Position numbers and translations under genes: made by a program | In this document: positions 24,999 to 27,230 of the stretch, piece after piece | How the letters are laid out: each line of letters opens with the position of its first letter | Numbering within the stretch: position 1 is the first letter of the stretch | The notes under the pieces: model-generated | What the model saw: the letters and a program-made list of their open reading frames with translations, nothing else | Databases searched by the model: none | Told to the model about the DNA's origin: nothing | Assembly: GCA_945883615.1 (NCBI GenBank) | Contig: CAMCYB010000024.1 | Span: forward strand, 1 to 27,230 | Direction of reading: 5' to 3' | From: Bordetella parapertussis | Lineage (GTDB): Bacteria > Pseudomonadota > Gammaproteobacteria > Burkholderiales > Burkholderiaceae_B | Length of the DNA: 27,230 nucleotides

Positions 24999-26855
24999 AT
25001 GGCACTGTTACAAATTTCTGAACCAGACGCTTCACCCACGCCACATCAGCGCAAGCTGGCTGTCGGTATTGATCTTGGCACAACACATTCACTCGTCGCA
25101 ACCGTTCGCCATAGCGTACCTGAGGTTTTGCCAGATGCACAGGGCCGCGTTTTATTGCCTTCTGCCGTACGATATCTGGCGGCACAAGACGCACAAGTGG
25201 GTTACGAGGCACTAGATCAGCAAAAGAAATTTCCCCTCGATACCTTAGTCTCTGTCAAACGTTTAATGGGCAAATCTTTAGCAGATGCTCAAAAAACTCG
25301 TATTCCCTACCATCTTGACCAGTTAGGTCAAAGTGTTTCAATTGTGACTGAGCACGCCACAGTCACGCCAGTTGAGGTTTCTGCACAAATTCTGCGTACA
25401 TTGCGTACACGCGCCGAGGAAACACTTGGCGATGCATTAGTGGGTGCGGTCATTACTGTGCCGGCTTACTTTGACGATGCGCAACGCCAAGCCACCCGTG
25501 ATGCGGCTCGCTTAGCAGGTTTAAATGTCTTGCGTTTGTTAAACGAACCGACCGCAGCAGCGGTGGCTTATGGGCTTGATCAAGCCCAAGAAGGCTTATT
25601 TGCAGTCTATGACTTAGGGGGGGGTACCTTTGACTTTTCAGTGTTGAAATTGTCTAAAGGCTTGTTTGAAGTGGTTTCAACTGGGGGTGATACGGCTCTT
25701 GGGGGTGATGACTTTGATGCACTGATTGCACAGCATTACCTAAACCAATCGCCTGACACCCCCCTCAGTGAAGAAAATTATCGTCATTTACTTTCAGCCA
25801 CAAAACGTTTACGTGAAAACTTGACTGATGTTGAAAACGCAACGCTTAAAACTGATTTGCCTGGTGCTTTTGCAAACCTGTCTTTAACCCGTGCCGAATT
25901 TGATCATTTGGCTCAGCCCTTGGTGCAACGCACGTTAAATTGCGCGTTACATGCGCTTGACGATGCCAACCTTGAACCGCATGCCATTCAAGATGTGGTG
26001 CTCGTGGGTGGTGCAACACGAATGCCTTTAATTCAAAGCGTCGTCGCAACGTTTTTCGAACGCACGCCACGCTGTTCGATAAACCCTGATGAAGTGGTTG
26101 CGATCGGTGCCGCACTTCAGGCAAACTTATTGGTGGGTAACCGAGCCCCAGGCGAAGACTGGCTCTTGCTCGATGTCACCCCTTTGTCACTCGGCATTGA
26201 AACGATGGGTGGGTTGGTTGAAACCATCATTACGCGTAACAGCACCATTCCTGTCGCTCGGGCCCAAGAATTTACAACCTTTAAAGATGGTCAAACAGCT
26301 ATTGCTTTGCATGTTTTGCAGGGTGAGCGTGATTTAGCGCAAGATTGTCGCTCTTTAGCTAAGTTTGAGTTAAGGGGTATTACGCCCATGGTGGCCGGTG
26401 CGGCACGCCTTAAAGTCACCTTTCAGGTTGATGCAGATGGTTTGCTGAGCGTAAGCGCCCGTGAAGAGGTTAGTGGTGTTGAGGCCAGCGTAACGGTTAA
26501 ACCCTCACATGGTTTGACTGATGATGAAATTTCTAAAATGCTAACTGACAGTATGTCTGAAACGCAACACGACTCAACGATGCGTATGTTACGTGAGCAA
26601 AAAGTTGACTCAACCGCATTGATTGAATCAGTCTTAGCTGCACTTTCAAAAGATCACGATTTATTATCTACTTCAGAGCGCGAGCGTATTGATCATCACT
26701 TAACCCTGACTCAACAAGCACTCATTTCTGACAATGTTGACCAACTCAAAGACGAAACGGTTCAACTCAGCCAAGTTACCGACTCATTTGCCGCCCGTCG
26801 TATGGATCGCAGCATTCGCGCCGCACTCACGGGTAAAACCCTCGATCAACTTTAA
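24999..26855 (+). CDS. hscA: HscA, specialised Hsp70 for iron-sulphur biogenesis
   Basis: Hsp70 that grips the LPPVK motif of IscU and drives cluster release. Phosphate-loop GIDLGTTHS is at residues 23-31. [24 protein letters not shown] and [15 protein letters not shown], then [12 protein letters not shown] and LVGGATRMP, complete the ATPase domain. The substrate-binding domain begins near 390 ([17 protein letters not shown]). The N-terminal MALLQISEP is characteristic of HscA rather than DnaK, and the 618 residues match E. coli (616). The start follows an 86-bp gap from hscB, the largest gap inside the operon, with a small CGTGG/TCACG hairpin but no obvious promoter. Confidence 0.97.
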   Translation: MALLQISEPDASPTPHQRKLAVGIDLGTTHSLVATVRHSVPEVLPDAQGRVLLPSAVRYLAAQDAQVGYEALDQQKKFPLDTLVSVKRLMGKSLADAQKTRIPYHLDQLGQSVSIVTEHATVTPVEVSAQILRTLRTRAEETLGDALVGAVITVPAYFDDAQRQATRDAARLAGLNVLRLLNEPTAAAVAYGLDQAQEGLFAVYDLGGGTFDFSVLKLSKGLFEVVSTGGDTALGGDDFDALIAQHYLNQSPDTPLSEENYRHLLSATKRLRENLTDVENATLKTDLPGAFANLSLTRAEFDHLAQPLVQRTLNCALHALDDANLEPHAIQDVVLVGGATRMPLIQSVVATFFERTPRCSINPDEVVAIGAALQANLLVGNRAPGEDWLLLDVTPLSLGIETMGGLVETIITRNSTIPVARAQEFTTFKDGQTAIALHVLQGERDLAQDCRSLAKFELRGITPMVAGAARLKVTFQVDADGLLSVSAREEVSGVEASVTVKPSHGLTDDEISKMLTDSMSETQHDSTMRMLREQKVDSTALIESVLAALSKDHDLLSTSERERIDHHLTLTQQALISDNVDQLKDETVQLSQVTDSFAARRMDRSIRAALTGKTLDQL

Positions 26856-26872
26856 ATAATTGTTTCATTTTT

Positions 26873-27214
26873 ATGCCAAAAATCACTGTTTTGCCACACC
26901 CCGATGTTTGCCCTCAGGGCGCGGTCATTGACGATGCACCTAAAGGTGTGTCAATTTGTCGCGTGTTGTTAGATCATGACATCGAAATTGAGCATGCATG
27001 CGAGCTGTCGTGTGCCTGTACAACATGCCACATTGTGGTGAAGTCTGGTTTTGACTCACTTGAAACGGCTACTGATTCAGAAGAAGACCTATTAGATCGT
27101 GCCTGGGGGCTCACCCCTCACTCACGATTATCGTGTCAAGCTTTGGTGGCTCAAGAAGACTTAACGATTGAAATACCGCGCTACACCATCAATCACGCTA
27201 AAGAAACCCATTAG
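26873..27214 (+). CDS. fdx: Isc-type [2Fe-2S] ferredoxin
   Basis: Adrenodoxin-like ferredoxin that provides electrons for cluster assembly on IscU. Ligands C43, C49, C52 and C88 follow the CX5CX2CX35C pattern of isc ferredoxins (HACELSCACTTC, then RLSCQAL). The 113 residues are normal (111 in E. coli). It follows hscA by 17 bases with no evident Shine-Dalgarno. In many genomes iscX comes next, but the window ends 16 bases after the stop. Confidence 0.97.
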   Translation: MPKITVLPHPDVCPQGAVIDDAPKGVSICRVLLDHDIEIEHACELSCACTTCHIVVKSGFDSLETATDSEEDLLDRAWGLTPHSRLSCQALVAQEDLTIEIPRYTINHAKETH

Positions 27215-27230
27215 CATCAACATCAACATC
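27209..27230. repeat. 6-bp tandem repeat starting at the fdx stop, cut by the window edge
   Basis: CATTAG (27209-27214, containing the TAG stop), CATCAA, CATCAA and CATC continue to the last base. The array probably runs on beyond the window. Only three and two-thirds units are visible, so its extent is unknown. Confidence 0.55.

Noticed and set aside
26089..26337. Overlapping frames inside hscA, and similar ones inside tig, yheS and lon
   Set aside because: They lie within conserved genes in other frames, lack ribosome sites, and encode nothing recognisable.

Overview
The window reads as a chromosomal core region of a betaproteobacterium, most likely Burkholderiales and Alcaligenaceae-like. 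I base this on the close resemblance of the DapC, ClpX and Lon N-termini to remembered Bordetella-type sequences, and on the neighbourhoods dapC-dapD-dapE-prmB, tRNA-Leu-tig-clpP-clpX-lon and iscR-iscS-iscU-iscA-hscB-hscA-fdx. Base composition is moderate, clearly less GC-rich than Bordetella itself. I see no insertion sequence, prophage, CRISPR array, toxin-antitoxin pair or defence gene. Nearly all coding sequence is housekeeping, and the unusual material lies between the genes.

Layout. 1-226: an 11-bp tandem array, then a promoter. 227-3711 (+): a membrane fatty-acid desaturase overlapping a UvrD-type helicase. 3755-9925 (-): a five-gene run, transcribed dapC, dapD, dapE, prmB, yheS, joining three lysine/peptidoglycan-precursor steps to a ribosomal-protein methyltransferase and an ABC-F ribosome factor. 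10000-13473 (+): tRNA-Leu(UAG), tig, clpP, clpX, closed by a terminator. 13545-16509 (+): lon and an Hsp15-like gene behind a good candidate sigma-32 promoter with a structured leader. 16545-18483 (-): lexA with a textbook LexA box, and an aromatic aminotransferase. 18625-21325 (+): uvrB and a low-molecular-weight tyrosine phosphatase. 21326-21792: the only gap over 300 bp, holding a 14-bp tandem array, a terminator and IscR operators. 21793-27214 (+): a complete isc iron-sulphur assembly operon.

How the genes work together. Trigger factor, ClpXP, Lon and Hsp15 form a proteostasis block. LexA, UvrB and UvrD are DNA repair functions, but only lexA shows an SOS box. In the isc operon, IscS supplies sulphur, IscU is the scaffold, HscB/HscA release the cluster, ferredoxin supplies electrons, IscA carries iron or clusters, and IscR closes the feedback loop.

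The most unusual signal is a set of five unrelated short-period tandem arrays (periods 11, 10, 14, 4 and 6 bp) in the non-coding gaps. Three of them begin inside or at the stop codon of the upstream gene. The clearest is eleven 14-bp units whose first unit contains the stop codon of the phosphatase gene. I do not see a convincing new multi-gene system here.
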